Of a stretch of DNA of 64,000 bases, positions 45,239 through 54,815 are shown one piece after another. A program made the position numbers and the translations under genes. A model generated the notes under the pieces. The model did no database searches. It was not told where the DNA came from and saw only the letters and a list, made by a program, of their open reading frames with translations. The DNA lies in the NCBI RefSeq assembly GCF_000577895.1, contig NZ_HG917868.1, positions 2,852,001-2,916,000 of the forward strand, given 5' to 3'. Each line of letters starts with the position of its first letter. Positions within the stretch are counted from its first letter, which is position 1. The stretch is from Clostridium bornimense (GTDB taxonomy: Bacteria > Bacillota > Clostridia > Clostridiales > Clostridiaceae).

Positions 45239-46273
45239 ATGTCAACATTAAACAGAAGACCTTTATTTAACGAACAAGGCGATACAGAAACTGCAAAAAA
45301 AAGAATGATAAATGGTAATACAACAAACTTAAATGATTTTAACAATATGAAATATACTTGGGTATCTGATTGGTATAGACAAGCGATGAATAATTTCTGG
45401 ATTCCAGAAGAAATCAACTTAGCTGGTGACTTAAAGCAATATCAAACTCTTTCAGATAGTGAAAGAACTGCATATGATAAAATATTATCTTTCTTAATAT
45501 TTTTAGATAGTATTCAAACAGCTAACTTAGGGAACATAAGTAATTATATAACTGCTTCTGAAGTTAATTTATGCTTAACTATTCAAGCTTATCAAGAAGC
45601 TATTCACTCTCAAAGTTATTCTTATATGTTAGATACTATTTGTTCTCCTGAAAAAAGAAATGAAATTTTATATCAATGGAAAGATGACCCTATACTATTA
45701 AATAGAAATAAATTCATAGGTGATCAATATAATAAATTTTTAGATGAGCCTACTCATAAAAATTTACTTAGAACAATTATGGCTAACTATATTTTAGAGG
45801 GAATTTACTTCTATTCTGGATTTATGTTTTTCTATAACTTAGAACGTAATGGAAAAATGTCTGGTTCATCTCAAGAAATACGCTATATTAATAGAGATGA
45901 AAATACACATTTATGGTTATTTAGAAACATAATAAATGAACTTAAAATAGAGGAGCCAGAACTTTTCACTGATAAACTAAAAAATGAATTAACTGAAATG
46001 CTTAAAACAGGAGTAGAAAATGAAATTGAATGGGGAAAATATGTTATCGGAAATAACATTCAAGGAATTAATGAAAAATTAATAGATCAATATATAAAAT
46101 ATCTTGGTGATTTAAGATTAAAAGGCATTGGTCTTGATCCTGTATATAATATAGATACTAACCCAGCACCATGGGTAGATCATTTATCTAACGCTAATTC
46201 TGTAAAGACAGATTTCTTTGAAGCTAAATCTACAGCATATGCAAAAGCTGCTGTTTTAGTTGATGATTTATAA
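45239..46273 (+). CDS. nrdB: Class I ribonucleoside-diphosphate reductase beta subunit
   Basis: Houses the di-iron centre and tyrosyl radical. The 344-residue ferritin-like protein has ligands and radical Tyr in QEAIHSQSYSYML (Glu, His and Tyr at the canonical spacing), Glu in ILEGIYFYSGF and Glu and His in RDENTHLWLF; the first acid is in FLIFLDSIQ. No ATP-cone is present. It follows nrdA by 42 bp with AGGAGAG and ends at a strong terminator. Confidence 0.92.
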   Translation: MSTLNRRPLFNEQGDTETAKKRMINGNTTNLNDFNNMKYTWVSDWYRQAMNNFWIPEEINLAGDLKQYQTLSDSERTAYDKILSFLIFLDSIQTANLGNISNYITASEVNLCLTIQAYQEAIHSQSYSYMLDTICSPEKRNEILYQWKDDPILLNRNKFIGDQYNKFLDEPTHKNLLRTIMANYILEGIYFYSGFMFFYNLERNGKMSGSSQEIRYINRDENTHLWLFRNIINELKIEEPELFTDKLKNELTEMLKTGVENEIEWGKYVIGNNIQGINEKLIDQYIKYLGDLRLKGIGLDPVYNIDTNPAPWVDHLSNANSVKTDFFEAKSTAYAKAAVLVDDL

Positions 46274-46284
46274 TTATTGATATA

Positions 46285-46336
46285 AAAAAGGACCTGTTGC
46301 TCAAAATTAATTTATTGCGCAACAGGCCTTATTATT
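46285..46336. terminator. Terminator between nrdB and the thioesterase gene
   Basis: AAGGACCTGTTGC pairs (one mismatch) with GCAACAGGCCTT, flanked by A6 and a T-rich run, so it can end both convergent genes. Its loop resembles the terminator at 10280. Confidence 0.82.
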
Positions 46337-46340
46337 TTAA

Positions 46341-47075
46341 CTATTTAATTTTATCCCATGTACTTTGTAAAACTGCTAATTCTACTCCTTCATTAGAAAA
46401 TATCTTATGTAATAATACATTATCTTTTTCTGTAGAATATATCTTAGATGTCACAACATCTTTATATGTAGTTTCTTTTTTATATACTACTTTTAAATTT
46501 TTTATTCTATGATTTGTAATAAAATCAGGTTCTACAGTCTCTATTGCCCAACAGACATATTTAGTATTATTAACATGGTCATTCATATCAATATCTCTAT
46601 ATCTTACTGTAAATAACCTTGAGCTTATCTCTTCTTTACCTTTTAATAACTTATCAAAAGATAATGTTTCTTTTCCCTCAACATCAAATTTTTCAATACT
46701 TTCTTCTGTAATTCTCTTTGCTTTTCTTTTCTCTATATCTAAGTATATCCACTGACTCTTAGCATCTACTATACATTGTTCATCCCTATATATATGAAAT
46801 TTTCTATAAGCATAAAATTTATTAGCTCCCATACATTCAGTTGTAACTTTTATATCTTCATAAAATTTAGGCATTTCGTTAAATGTTATATCCCATCTAC
46901 ATAATATCCATGCTTCGCCTTTACTCTTTTGATACTCCACACCAATTCCTAAACTTTCTCCATGATTAATAGATGTCTCTACCATATAATTTACAATCTC
47001 ACTGATAAAAGCTTCCCCATTTTTGCTAGTCTCCCCATATGCAACTTTATGATTTCTTTCAAACCTATTTCCCAC
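46341..47075 (-). CDS. Acyl-ACP thioesterase
   Basis: Releases free fatty acid from acyl-ACP, linking to the fab operon at 21-30 kb. The 244-residue double hot-dog protein has the N-terminal half with VNYMVETSINHGESLG and the catalytic DIDMNDHVNNTKY (Asn-x-His) near residue 165. It starts at a GTG, 6 bases after GAGGTG; no ATG is better placed. A DnaA-box cluster fills the space upstream of it. Confidence 0.85.
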   Translation of the reverse strand: MGNRFERNHKVAYGETSKNGEAFISEIVNYMVETSINHGESLGIGVEYQKSKGEAWILCRWDITFNEMPKFYEDIKVTTECMGANKFYAYRKFHIYRDEQCIVDAKSQWIYLDIEKRKAKRITEESIEKFDVEGKETLSFDKLLKGKEEISSRLFTVRYRDIDMNDHVNNTKYVCWAIETVEPDFITNHRIKNLKVVYKKETTYKDVVTSKIYSTEKDNVLLHKIFSNEGVELAVLQSTWDKIK

Positions 47076-47095
47076 TTATTTCACCTCTCTAAAAG

Positions 47096-47220
47096 TTATC
47101 CACAATTTAACCTTTCATAGTTATCCACAACATAAAACTTAAAAGTTATCCACAACTTAATTTTTAAAATTTTTTATAAAGATATCCACAGGTCATTTAT
47201 ATATCTTCTCCTGTGGATAA
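47096..47220. other. DnaA-box cluster downstream of dnaB
   Basis: TTATCCACA is found at 47096-47104, 47121-47129 and 47146-47154, exactly 25 bp apart and all in the same direction; ATATCCACA is at 47182-47190 and the reverse-oriented TGTGGATAA at 47212-47220. An A/T-only stretch (about 47157-47180) lies between boxes 3 and 4. Boxes 4 and 5 also form a hairpin (ATCCACAGG/CCTGTGGAT) just after the dnaB stop and may double as its terminator. Confidence 0.85.
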
Positions 47221-47225
47221 CTTTT

Positions 47226-48557
47226 TTATAATTCTCTATTCAAATCTGCATTAGTAAATTTAGAATATTCTCCAAGGAACATCATTTTAACTGTTCCTGT
47301 TGGACCATTTCTCTGTTTAGCTATTATACATTCTGCTATATTTTTTTCGTCTGATTCTTTATTATAATATTCATCTCTATAAAGAAACATAACAACGTCA
47401 GCATCCTGCTCTATAGATCCAGATTCTCTAAGATCCGATAACATTGGTCTATGATCTGCCCTTTGCTCTGGAGCACGAGATAACTGTGATAATGCAATAA
47501 CAGGACATTCCATTTCCTTTGCTAAAGCTTTTATAGAACGTGAAATTTCTGATACTTCTTGTTGTCTACTTTCACTACCACTACCGCTCATAAGTTGAAG
47601 ATAATCTATTAATATCATATCTATACCATGTTCTAACTTAATTCTTCTACACTTAGATCTCATCTCCATAACAGTAACCCCTGGAGTATCATCAATGAAA
47701 ATCTTAGATGCCCCAAGTGGTCCTGCTGATCTAACTATGTTATCCCAATCAGAATCCTTTAAATCACCATTTCTGAAAGACACCATACTTATATTTGCCT
47801 CTGCACAAAGAAGTTTCTGAACTAACTGTTCCTTTGACATTTCTAAAGAGAATATTACTACACTTTTTCCGCATCTAAGTGCCGCATGTTGAGCAAGGTT
47901 TAATGCAAAAGTTGTCTTCCCCATAGATGGTCTTGCAGCTATAAGAACCATATCACCTTTTTGAAATCCTGATGTTTTTGAGTTTAAATCGATAAATGGT
48001 GTTTCTATTCCAGTAACATCACTTTTATTATTAAAAACTTGCTCTAACTGTTCTATACTTCTAGATAAAACTGAAGATACTCTTTCAAAGTCACTTTTAA
48101 CCTTATTTTCAGATATATCAAAAATTTTCTTTTCAGCTCTATCCATAACTTCATCTACTTCATTCTGCTTAGTATAACTTTCTTCAATTATTTCATTAGC
48201 AGATCTAATAAGTCTTCTAAGTATTGCTTTATCTTTTACAATTTTTATATATGAGTCTACATTCATTGTTGTAGCCAACATACTTGTAAGAGAAGCAATA
48301 TATGATATTCCACCTACTGCCTCCAACTTACCAGCTGATCTTAGATTCTCAATTAAAGTTATTTCATCAACAGGAATATCTTTCATAAATAATTCCATAA
48401 TAGCTGAAAAAATTATTTTATGCGCTTCTTTATAAAAGTCTTCAGGAGATAATTCTTCCCCTGCTTCTGCTATAACTGTTTTATCATCCATCATAGCACC
48501 TAATACAGACATCTCTGCATCTATATTTTGCGGGAGAACTCTAACTGTTTCTTCCAT
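47226..48557 (-). CDS. dnaB: Replicative DNA helicase
   Basis: Unwinds DNA at the fork. The 443-residue RecA-fold helicase has the N-terminal domain (LPQNIDAEMSVLGAMM), Walker A ARPSMGKTTFALN near residue 208, Walker B IDMILIDYLQLM, LSRAPEQRADHRPMLSDLRESGSIEQDAD and the C-terminal KQRNGPTG. It follows the Lon-like gene by 10 bp and ends at the DnaA-box cluster. Confidence 0.95.
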   Translation of the reverse strand: MEETVRVLPQNIDAEMSVLGAMMDDKTVIAEAGEELSPEDFYKEAHKIIFSAIMELFMKDIPVDEITLIENLRSAGKLEAVGGISYIASLTSMLATTMNVDSYIKIVKDKAILRRLIRSANEIIEESYTKQNEVDEVMDRAEKKIFDISENKVKSDFERVSSVLSRSIEQLEQVFNNKSDVTGIETPFIDLNSKTSGFQKGDMVLIAARPSMGKTTFALNLAQHAALRCGKSVVIFSLEMSKEQLVQKLLCAEANISMVSFRNGDLKDSDWDNIVRSAGPLGASKIFIDDTPGVTVMEMRSKCRRIKLEHGIDMILIDYLQLMSGSGSESRQQEVSEISRSIKALAKEMECPVIALSQLSRAPEQRADHRPMLSDLRESGSIEQDADVVMFLYRDEYYNKESDEKNIAECIIAKQRNGPTGTVKMMFLGEYSKFTNADLNREL

Positions 48558-48567
48558 ATTATCACCC

Positions 48568-50439
48568 CTAGTGTCTTAACGCTTCTTTAATTACATCTTC
48601 TATTGTATCTACTGATATTACTTCTATACCACTTAACTCATATGGAACATCTTTAATATTTTCTTTAGGTATTAATACCTTTTTTATACCTCTTCGTCTA
48701 GCTCCATAAATTTTTTCAAATACTCCACCAACAGGTTTAACTTTACCTCTAAGTGATATTTCCCCTGTTATCGCTACATCTCCTCTAATCTCTTTGTTTG
48801 TAATAGATGATATTATAGCCAATGTTATTGCTGCTCCTGCTGATGGTCCATCTATATTTCCACCACCAACAATATTTACATGTACATCATAATCACTTAA
48901 ATCTACACCACAAACTTTTCTTATAACAGATGTTGCATTAAACACTGAGTCTTTAGCCATAGATCCAGCAGTTTCATTAAATCGTATTTTTCCTTTTCCT
49001 TTTTCATTAGACTTAAATGTAACAGCTTCTATTTCTATAGTAGAACCCATATAACCAGATACTCCAAGTCCATAAACTTTTCCTACTTCACCTTGATTTA
49101 ATTCCTCTATATGGTCATAAGGTGTTAATCTGTTTATAGATATTACCTCTTCTATATCTTTTAATGTTATTACTAATCCATCTCTAATTCCTTTGTTTTT
49201 ATATACTACACTAGAATATACATCAGATAATATATTAATAGCTTTTCTACCTTCAATAGTGTATTTTGAAATTTCTTCTGCTACACCATCTTCAAGTCTT
49301 ACATCTAACTTCTTACTAGACTCTTCAATAATCTTAACTATATCCATTGATGTAAGTGGCTCAAAATATACTTCTGTACATCTAGATCTTAATGCTGGAT
49401 TAATATCTTTTGGTTCTCTTGTAGTTGCTCCTATTAAAACAAAGTCTGCTGGAGCACCATTATCAAATAAATATTTTATATATTTAGGAACTGTTTCATC
49501 ATCTGGATCATAATAAGCTGATGAAAATTCTACTTTTTTATCTTCTAAAACTTTTAATAACTTATTTTGTAATGTAGAATCTAACTCTCCAATTTCATCT
49601 ATGAAAAGTATTCCTCCATGAGCTTCTGTTACTAATCCTGGCTTTGGCTCAGGTATACCTGTCTCAGCTAAATCCCTCTTGCTACCTTGATATATAGGAT
49701 CATGAACAGATCCTAAAAGTGGATTAGTTATTTCTCTCGGATCCCATCTTAAAGTCGTTCCATCAACTTCTACAAATTTAGAATCATCATCATAAGGTGT
49801 ATATTCTAATTGCTTTGCTTCTTCTAAAGCAAGTCTTGCAGCAGAAGTTTTTCCCACTCCTGGTGGTCCATAAAGTATAATATGCTGAGGATATGGAGAT
49901 GCAATTTTAGAAATTAATGATTTAATAGCTCTCTCTTGACCTATTATCTCACTAAATTTATGTGGTCTTAAATGTACCATTAGATTTTCTGTTAATTCTC
50001 TTGAACTTAACTTCTCAAGATTTTCATATTTTCTTAAAGTGCCTGTATTTTCCGGACCCTTCTTCTTCTTTATTATACTTAACCTTATATCATCCATATA
50101 TTTATCTTGCTTAGTCATTAGAAAATTTTCTACTTCTACTTCTACTTGATTTTGAACATATTTTCTAGCGACTTCTTCTGCCATATATACATTTACCTGA
50201 TCTAAAGCCTCATATACTGTTTCACCACTTGGTATACCGTTACTATATCTTCCGTCAGATATTATCATTAATATAGCATATAATTTTTCTAGTGGATCCT
50301 TAGATCTTACATGTTTCTGTAACTTGTGTTTTACTATTCTTCCTTTAAATACTCCACCATCTAAAACTTTTTTACAAGTATCTAATAATATATTTACTTG
50401 ACTATCTAGTGTAATAGAAAATTTATTTAAGTTCTGCAC
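48568..50439 (-). CDS. Lon-family ATP-dependent protease (LonC-like)
   Basis: A 623-residue AAA+ protease. Residues 1-160 are a distinct N-terminal region, unlike the LAN domain of classical Lon. The ATPase has Walker A YGPPGVGKTSAAR and Walker B GGILFIDEIGEL, with a long insertion between them. The C-terminal protease domain has the catalytic Ser in GPSAGAAITLAI and Lys in LRGKVKPVGG. The position between rplI and dnaB is usual in clostridia. It starts at GTG, 5 bases after AGGAGG. Confidence 0.85.
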   Translation of the reverse strand: MQNLNKFSITLDSQVNILLDTCKKVLDGGVFKGRIVKHKLQKHVRSKDPLEKLYAILMIISDGRYSNGIPSGETVYEALDQVNVYMAEEVARKYVQNQVEVEVENFLMTKQDKYMDDIRLSIIKKKKGPENTGTLRKYENLEKLSSRELTENLMVHLRPHKFSEIIGQERAIKSLISKIASPYPQHIILYGPPGVGKTSAARLALEEAKQLEYTPYDDDSKFVEVDGTTLRWDPREITNPLLGSVHDPIYQGSKRDLAETGIPEPKPGLVTEAHGGILFIDEIGELDSTLQNKLLKVLEDKKVEFSSAYYDPDDETVPKYIKYLFDNGAPADFVLIGATTREPKDINPALRSRCTEVYFEPLTSMDIVKIIEESSKKLDVRLEDGVAEEISKYTIEGRKAINILSDVYSSVVYKNKGIRDGLVITLKDIEEVISINRLTPYDHIEELNQGEVGKVYGLGVSGYMGSTIEIEAVTFKSNEKGKGKIRFNETAGSMAKDSVFNATSVIRKVCGVDLSDYDVHVNIVGGGNIDGPSAGAAITLAIISSITNKEIRGDVAITGEISLRGKVKPVGGVFEKIYGARRRGIKKVLIPKENIKDVPYELSGIEVISVDTIEDVIKEALRH

Positions 50440-50448
50440 TTTTTCCTC

Positions 50449-50892
50449 CTATTCCTCACATACAACTACCTTCATCTTAGTAGAAATCTCTGCATATAAT
50501 TTTACTTCTATATCATAACTTCCAAGGTGTTTAATTGTGTCTGCGACTACCTTTTTCTTATCTACTTTTATATCAAAATTCTTTTCTATTTCCTCGGCAA
50601 TATCTTTTGATGTTATAGCACCAAACAATCTTCCACCTTCACCAGCTTTAGTAATAATTTTAATTTCTTTTCCTCTTAATTTGCTAGCTAATCCTTGAGC
50701 AGCTTCTATTTCAGCTTGCTTTTCCCTCATTGCCTTATCTTTTTGGTTATTTAGAACATGAAGATTGCTTTCTGTAGCTTCCTTAGCAAGCTTTCTTGGA
50801 AATAAGAAATTTCTTGCATGTCCGTCTGATGCATTAACTACATCTCCTTTTTTACCTAAACCTTTTACATCTTTTAACAAAATAACTTTCAT
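50449..50892 (-). CDS. rplI: 50S ribosomal protein L9
   Basis: A 147-residue protein with the L9 signature [24 protein letters not shown], a long connecting helix and the C-terminal RNA-binding domain. Its ATG overlaps the gdpP stop by four bases (ATGA), giving translational coupling. Confidence 0.95.
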   Translation of the reverse strand: MKVILLKDVKGLGKKGDVVNASDGHARNFLFPRKLAKEATESNLHVLNNQKDKAMREKQAEIEAAQGLASKLRGKEIKIITKAGEGGRLFGAITSKDIAEEIEKNFDIKVDKKKVVADTIKHLGSYDIEVKLYAEISTKMKVVVCEE

Positions 50893-52877
50893 TTCTCTTC
50901 ACCTTCTCTTAAATATTTATTTATAGATTCTTCTAACATCAATTGAGTTTCATCTAATGTCCTATCATTTATAGTAGCTCCAGCCATTGTTAAATGCCCT
51001 CCGCCACCTATAGCTTCTAATATAAGTTGAACATTAATCTGACCTAACGAACGTCCACTAATAGTAACACTGTTTCCTACCTTAACTAACACAAAAGATG
51101 CTTCTATTCCTGTAATATTTAATAATTCGTCAGCTGCCTGTGCTGCTAACAATTTATCTTCCACTTCTTTAGGACATCTTGCTATAGCAATACCATTATT
51201 AACCTTAGCACTTCTAATAATATCACATCTTTTTATCATTCGCTCTAAATCACATGAAAATAATTTTTTAATTTCTACAGTATCTGCTCCCAAACTCTTT
51301 AAATAAGCAGCAGCCTCAAACGTTTTTACTCCTGTCTTAAATGTAAAATTCTTTGTATCTATAGTTATTCCTGCTAATAATGATTCTGCCTCCATATATG
51401 ATAACTTATGTCCTTCTTTTATATATGGTATTATCTCCGTTACTAATTCTGATGTAGCAGATGCATAAGGTTCTATATAAGATAATGAAGCATCTTCTAT
51501 ACTATCTAAAGATTTTCTATGATGATCTATAACAATCATATTAGAATTTCCTTTTAAAAGCTCCTTATTAGCAACATATTTTTTATTATTAGTATCTACT
51601 ACTATAAATAATGTATTATCACTTATATAGTCTATAGCATCTTCTCCAGTTATGAAAACATGGTTTTTATCTTCCTCTTCTATATACTTTGTCACAATAT
51701 CTTCTATACTAGCATTTAAAGAATCTAATATTATATTACATTGTTTTCCCATAGCAGTAATTACACTATTTAATCCTATAGCTGATCCAATACAATCTAT
51801 ATCAGGATTAATGTGACCTAAGATTAATACATTGTCACTGTAATTTACAATATCTTTAATAGCATGACCTATAACTCTAGATTTAACTTTTGTTCTTTTT
51901 TCTACTTCTTTTGATTTTCCTCCAAAAAATAAGAACTTATCTTTATTTTTTACAACTACTTGATCTCCTCCACGCCCTAATGCTAACTCTATCGCTGATA
52001 TAGCACTATCTTGACTGTCTAAAGGACTTTTACCATTTAATCCTACTCCCATGCTTATAGTCACTAATAATCTTTCTCCAGCATTTATTTCTTTTATTTC
52101 ATCTAAAATATTAAACTTATTTTCTATTTCTTCTTCTATATATTTTTGTTCTACAATAATTATATATCTATTAGATGTATATTTTCTTGTAATTCCATGC
52201 ATTTTTTGACCATAAGCTATTATTTTTCTTTCTATCTTAGCTAACAAAATAGGTCTTCTTTCTTCTTCTATGTCTCTTAGTACTTCTTCTAAATTATCTA
52301 CTTCTAGAATTATAACTACATATCTTTCTTCTTTATACTTTTTTTCGATTTCATGTCGCTTTTCTGAATTAACTAAATAAAACAAATTTACATTCTCATC
52401 TTTATTTACATTATGCTTTATCTTAGACATATATAAATCATAGAAGCTACCGTTTATTTCGACATCCTTATAGTAATCTTTATCTGACTTTAATAGCTTT
52501 GTAGTATCAATATCATTAAAAATAGTATTGATATTTCTAGATAAAATCTTCTTATTTTCATTTATTATAGAGCAACTAGAATTTGCCCATAAAATAGTTC
52601 CCTTATTACTAACTATCATCATTGGTAGTGGCATATTTAATAATGTATTTTTATATACCGTATCTAAACTCATATTAAAATCTTCTATAACTTCATTTAT
52701 TTGAGTTTCTCTTTTCTTTATAAATATACTGCTACTTATATTGGTAATTCCTAATACTATAACTGAAAGAATAGCAATAAAATGACTTCCATTCATAAAT
52801 GCAGCCAAACTTAATACAAGTATTATTATCAAATATATATGATTCGCCTTTTTTAAAAATCTAAACTTACTTTCCAT
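50889..52877 (-). CDS. gdpP: Cyclic di-AMP phosphodiesterase, GdpP/YybT family
   Basis: Hydrolyses cyclic di-AMP, the second messenger controlling potassium, osmotic and wall homeostasis. The 662-residue protein has two N-terminal membrane segments, a PAS-like domain (about 60-160), a degenerate GGDEF domain (RGGDQVVVK near 305) and a DHH/DHHA1 domain with [23 protein letters not shown] and [11 protein letters not shown]. All metal-binding motifs are intact. It heads the gdpP-rplI-lonC-dnaB run. Confidence 0.93.
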   Translation of the reverse strand: MESKFRFLKKANHIYLIIILVLSLAAFMNGSHFIAILSVIVLGITNISSSIFIKKRETQINEVIEDFNMSLDTVYKNTLLNMPLPMMIVSNKGTILWANSSCSIINENKKILSRNINTIFNDIDTTKLLKSDKDYYKDVEINGSFYDLYMSKIKHNVNKDENVNLFYLVNSEKRHEIEKKYKEERYVVIILEVDNLEEVLRDIEEERRPILLAKIERKIIAYGQKMHGITRKYTSNRYIIIVEQKYIEEEIENKFNILDEIKEINAGERLLVTISMGVGLNGKSPLDSQDSAISAIELALGRGGDQVVVKNKDKFLFFGGKSKEVEKRTKVKSRVIGHAIKDIVNYSDNVLILGHINPDIDCIGSAIGLNSVITAMGKQCNIILDSLNASIEDIVTKYIEEEDKNHVFITGEDAIDYISDNTLFIVVDTNNKKYVANKELLKGNSNMIVIDHHRKSLDSIEDASLSYIEPYASATSELVTEIIPYIKEGHKLSYMEAESLLAGITIDTKNFTFKTGVKTFEAAAYLKSLGADTVEIKKLFSCDLERMIKRCDIIRSAKVNNGIAIARCPKEVEDKLLAAQAADELLNITGIEASFVLVKVGNSVTISGRSLGQINVQLILEAIGGGGHLTMAGATINDRTLDETQLMLEESINKYLREGEEK

Positions 52878-53031
52878 TTCTTATCCTTTCTTCTTCATAA
52901 AGAACCTCTATATCACCAATATACTATTTACTTTTAAATAACTTTATAAAAATTTATATTGCCTCCACTTAAAATTGCGCTCTTATCATATATATTATCT
53001 TCTATATATTACTTTTTTATAATATTAAAAT

Positions 53032-53054
53032 AGCCCATAGCAAAGCTATGGGCT
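53032..53054 (-). terminator. Terminator after rpsR
   Basis: AGCCCATAGC pairs perfectly with GCTATGGGCT with a 3-base loop; ATTTTAATATT follows on the minus strand. It separates the rpsF operon from gdpP. Confidence 0.85.
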
Positions 53055-53062
53055 TACATTTT

Positions 53063-53314
53063 TTACTCAGTTGTAAATGGTAATAAAGCTATGTTTCTTG
53101 ATCTCTTAACAGCACCTGTTAATTCTCTTTGGTGCTTAGCACAAGTTCCACTGATTCTTCTTGGTAAAATCTTACCTCTTTCAGTAACGAACTTTCTTAA
53201 TTTGTTAATATCTTTGTAATCAATAGCTTCGCTCTTTTCAGAACAGAATGCGCAAACTTTCTTTCTTGCTCTTCTGCCTCTCATGTTCTTTTTGTATTCT
53301 TTCTTTTCGCTCAT
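53063..53314 (-). CDS. rpsR: 30S ribosomal protein S18
   Basis: An 83-residue protein with the S18 core ([33 protein letters not shown]). It is the C+ type: CAFC and TCAKH can bind zinc, so a zinc-free paralogue may exist elsewhere. It is the last gene of the rpsF-ssb-rpsR operon. AAAGGAGGG sets the start. Confidence 0.96.
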   Translation of the reverse strand: MSEKKEYKKNMRGRRARKKVCAFCSEKSEAIDYKDINKLRKFVTERGKILPRRISGTCAKHQRELTGAVKRSRNIALLPFTTE

Positions 53315-53338
53315 GTCTTTCCCTCCTTTACCTAAATA

Positions 53339-53800
53339 TTAGAACGGTATTTCATCATCATCATCTATTGGATCAGCCCAACCGTTATCGTAACTTTGAT
53401 CTGAACCTAAATTTGATGAATTATAAGATTCTCCGTTATTAGAACCTCTGCTTCCTCCATTGAAACCACCTTCTGCACCATTTCCTCTTTCAAGGAATTG
53501 TACTTCATCAGCTACAACTTCAGTAACATATCTTCTAATTCCATCTTTGCCTTCATAGTTTCTAGTTTGAATTCTGCCACTAATTCCGATAAGTCTTCCT
53601 TTGCTCATATAATTCGCAACATTTTCACCTTGTTTACCCCAAACTACTATTGGAATAAAATCAGCTTCTCGTACACCATCTTTATTAGGCATTCTTCTAT
53701 CAACTGCAACTGTAAAGGTAGCTACTGCCATTCCAGTTCCTGGTGTAAATCTCAACTCAGGATCTTTAGTTAGTCTTCCTATTAAAACAACTTTATTCAT
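53339..53800 (-). CDS. ssb: Single-stranded DNA-binding protein
   Basis: A 153-residue protein: an N-terminal OB-fold ([23 protein letters not shown]), a Gly/Ser/Asn-rich linker (about 110-145) and the acidic tip DDDEIPF that binds replication and repair partners. It lies between rpsF and rpsR, the standard location. Confidence 0.96.
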   Translation of the reverse strand: MNKVVLIGRLTKDPELRFTPGTGMAVATFTVAVDRRMPNKDGVREADFIPIVVWGKQGENVANYMSKGRLIGISGRIQTRNYEGKDGIRRYVTEVVADEVQFLERGNGAEGGFNGGSRGSNNGESYNSSNLGSDQSYDNGWADPIDDDDEIPF

Positions 53801-53820
53801 TAGCTAGCACCACCTTGTTA

Positions 53821-54108
53821 TTACTTTTCGTTTCTAACTATGATATGTCTTATAACTCCATCAGTAATTCTGAATACTCTATCTAATTCCTTAGGTAGTT
53901 CAGGAGCTGCAGTAAAGTTGATTAAAGTATAGTAACCTTCGTTTGCTTTACCGATTTCGTAAGCTAACTTTCTGTTACCCCATTCATCAACATTTTCAAT
54001 AGCGCCACCACCATTTTCTATAACACCCTTAAATTTTTCGATTATAGCCTTTTTAGCTTCTTCTTCTAAAGATGTGTTTAGGATAAATAATGTTTCATAT
54101 TTATTCAT
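53821..54108 (-). CDS. rpsF: 30S ribosomal protein S6
   Basis: A 95-residue protein with MNKYETLFILNTSLEEE and VDEWGNRKLAYEIGKANEGYYTLINF. I start at ATG 54108, directly after GAGGAGGTG; an in-frame ATG at 54195 would extend it through the leader hairpin and promoter and is rejected. S6 pairs with S18 in the ribosome. Confidence 0.95.
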   Translation of the reverse strand: MNKYETLFILNTSLEEEAKKAIIEKFKGVIENGGGAIENVDEWGNRKLAYEIGKANEGYYTLINFTAAPELPKELDRVFRITDGVIRHIIVRNEK

Positions 54109-54117
54109 TCTTTTCAC

Positions 54118-54157
54118 CTCCTCTGGACTTGCGGCCATCTTCAAGATGGCAGGATTA
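54118..54157 (-). promoter_or_regulatory. Structured rpsF leader, candidate S6:S18-binding mRNA motif
   Basis: On the minus strand, GCCATC and GATGGC form a hairpin followed by CCGCAAGTCC next to the ribosome binding site. A CCG next to a hairpin is the hallmark of the conserved rpsF leader bound by the S6:S18 complex in many bacteria. The identification is by position and motif only. Confidence 0.55.
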
Positions 54158-54166
54158 CAATTTATT

Positions 54167-54195
54167 ATTTTACTACTTTTATTTACATATTGCAA
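54167..54195 (-). promoter_or_regulatory. Promoter of rpsF-ssb-rpsR
   Basis: TTGCAA (54190-54195) and TAAAAT (plus-strand ATTTTA at 54167-54172) have 17-base spacing, just upstream of the structured leader. Confidence 0.7.
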
Positions 54196-54198
54196 GAA

Positions 54199-54399
54199 CT
54201 AATTGTTATCTTCATTTGAAAATATTACTTTTTTTACTCTTTTATTAAAATCTGCTCTAGATATCATAACTAACCTTCCACAATTTCTGCATTTAATTTT
54301 AATATCTGCACCTAATCTAATTATCTCCCATTCATTTCCTCCACACGGATGTCCTTTTTTCATCTCAACTATATCACCTAACTTAAACACTAAATTCAT
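54199..54399 (-). CDS. DUF951 small protein
   Basis: A 66-residue protein matching DUF951: LGDIVEMKKGHPCGGNEWEI, RLGADIKIKCRNCGRLVMISR. The conserved HPCG and CRNCG cysteines suggest a zinc ribbon. The function is not established; the gene is commonly near parB and rpsF in clostridia. TGGAGG sets the start. Confidence 0.85.
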   Translation of the reverse strand: MNLVFKLGDIVEMKKGHPCGGNEWEIIRLGADIKIKCRNCGRLVMISRADFNKRVKKVIFSNEDNN

Positions 54400-54815
54400 T
54401 TTTATCCTCCATTATACTTATCTATCATAAAATTTTTTTATTATCTAAAACATTCCTTACTATATTTCTAATTTTCATTAAATAAAACTCTTTTATTATC
54501 CATTATTTAACTTTTATGTTTCTTTACTGCATGAGTATTCTGATCATTATACTTTTGTACTATCTCTACGTTCTTTTAAACAAATTATATAAAATATCTT
54601 ATCATATTTTTTATAATCGTTTCTACTATAATATAAATAGTTCCTACTAATATAATACTATTTTAAATTCATATTTATATATTGTTAAAATTACTTTTAA
54701 AAAAGTTTTATTATAACTTTTATCAGAATTAAAAATTTATGTATACCATAATATACATATTTTATATTAATGATATATAATTATCTTATTAATATAAAAG
54801 GATGGTTAACTTTGT
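54400..54815. other. AT-rich divergent promoter region with palindrome
   Basis: About 415 bp without open reading frames. TATGTATA (54738-54745) and TATACATA (54752-54759) are a perfect 8-bp inverted repeat with a 6-base loop. A TATAAT at 54776-54781 is a likely -10 of the rightward gene. The palindrome overlaps the expected -35 and may be an operator. Confidence 0.45.

Noticed and set aside
47096-47220. The main chromosomal origin
   Set aside because: oriC in clostridia lies beside dnaA and rpmH, which should be just beyond the yidC end of the window; this cluster is treated as a secondary DnaA-binding locus.
53821-54195. An rpsF reading extended to ATG 54195
   Set aside because: It would pass through the leader hairpin and promoter, and the GAGGAGGTG site clearly marks ATG 54108.
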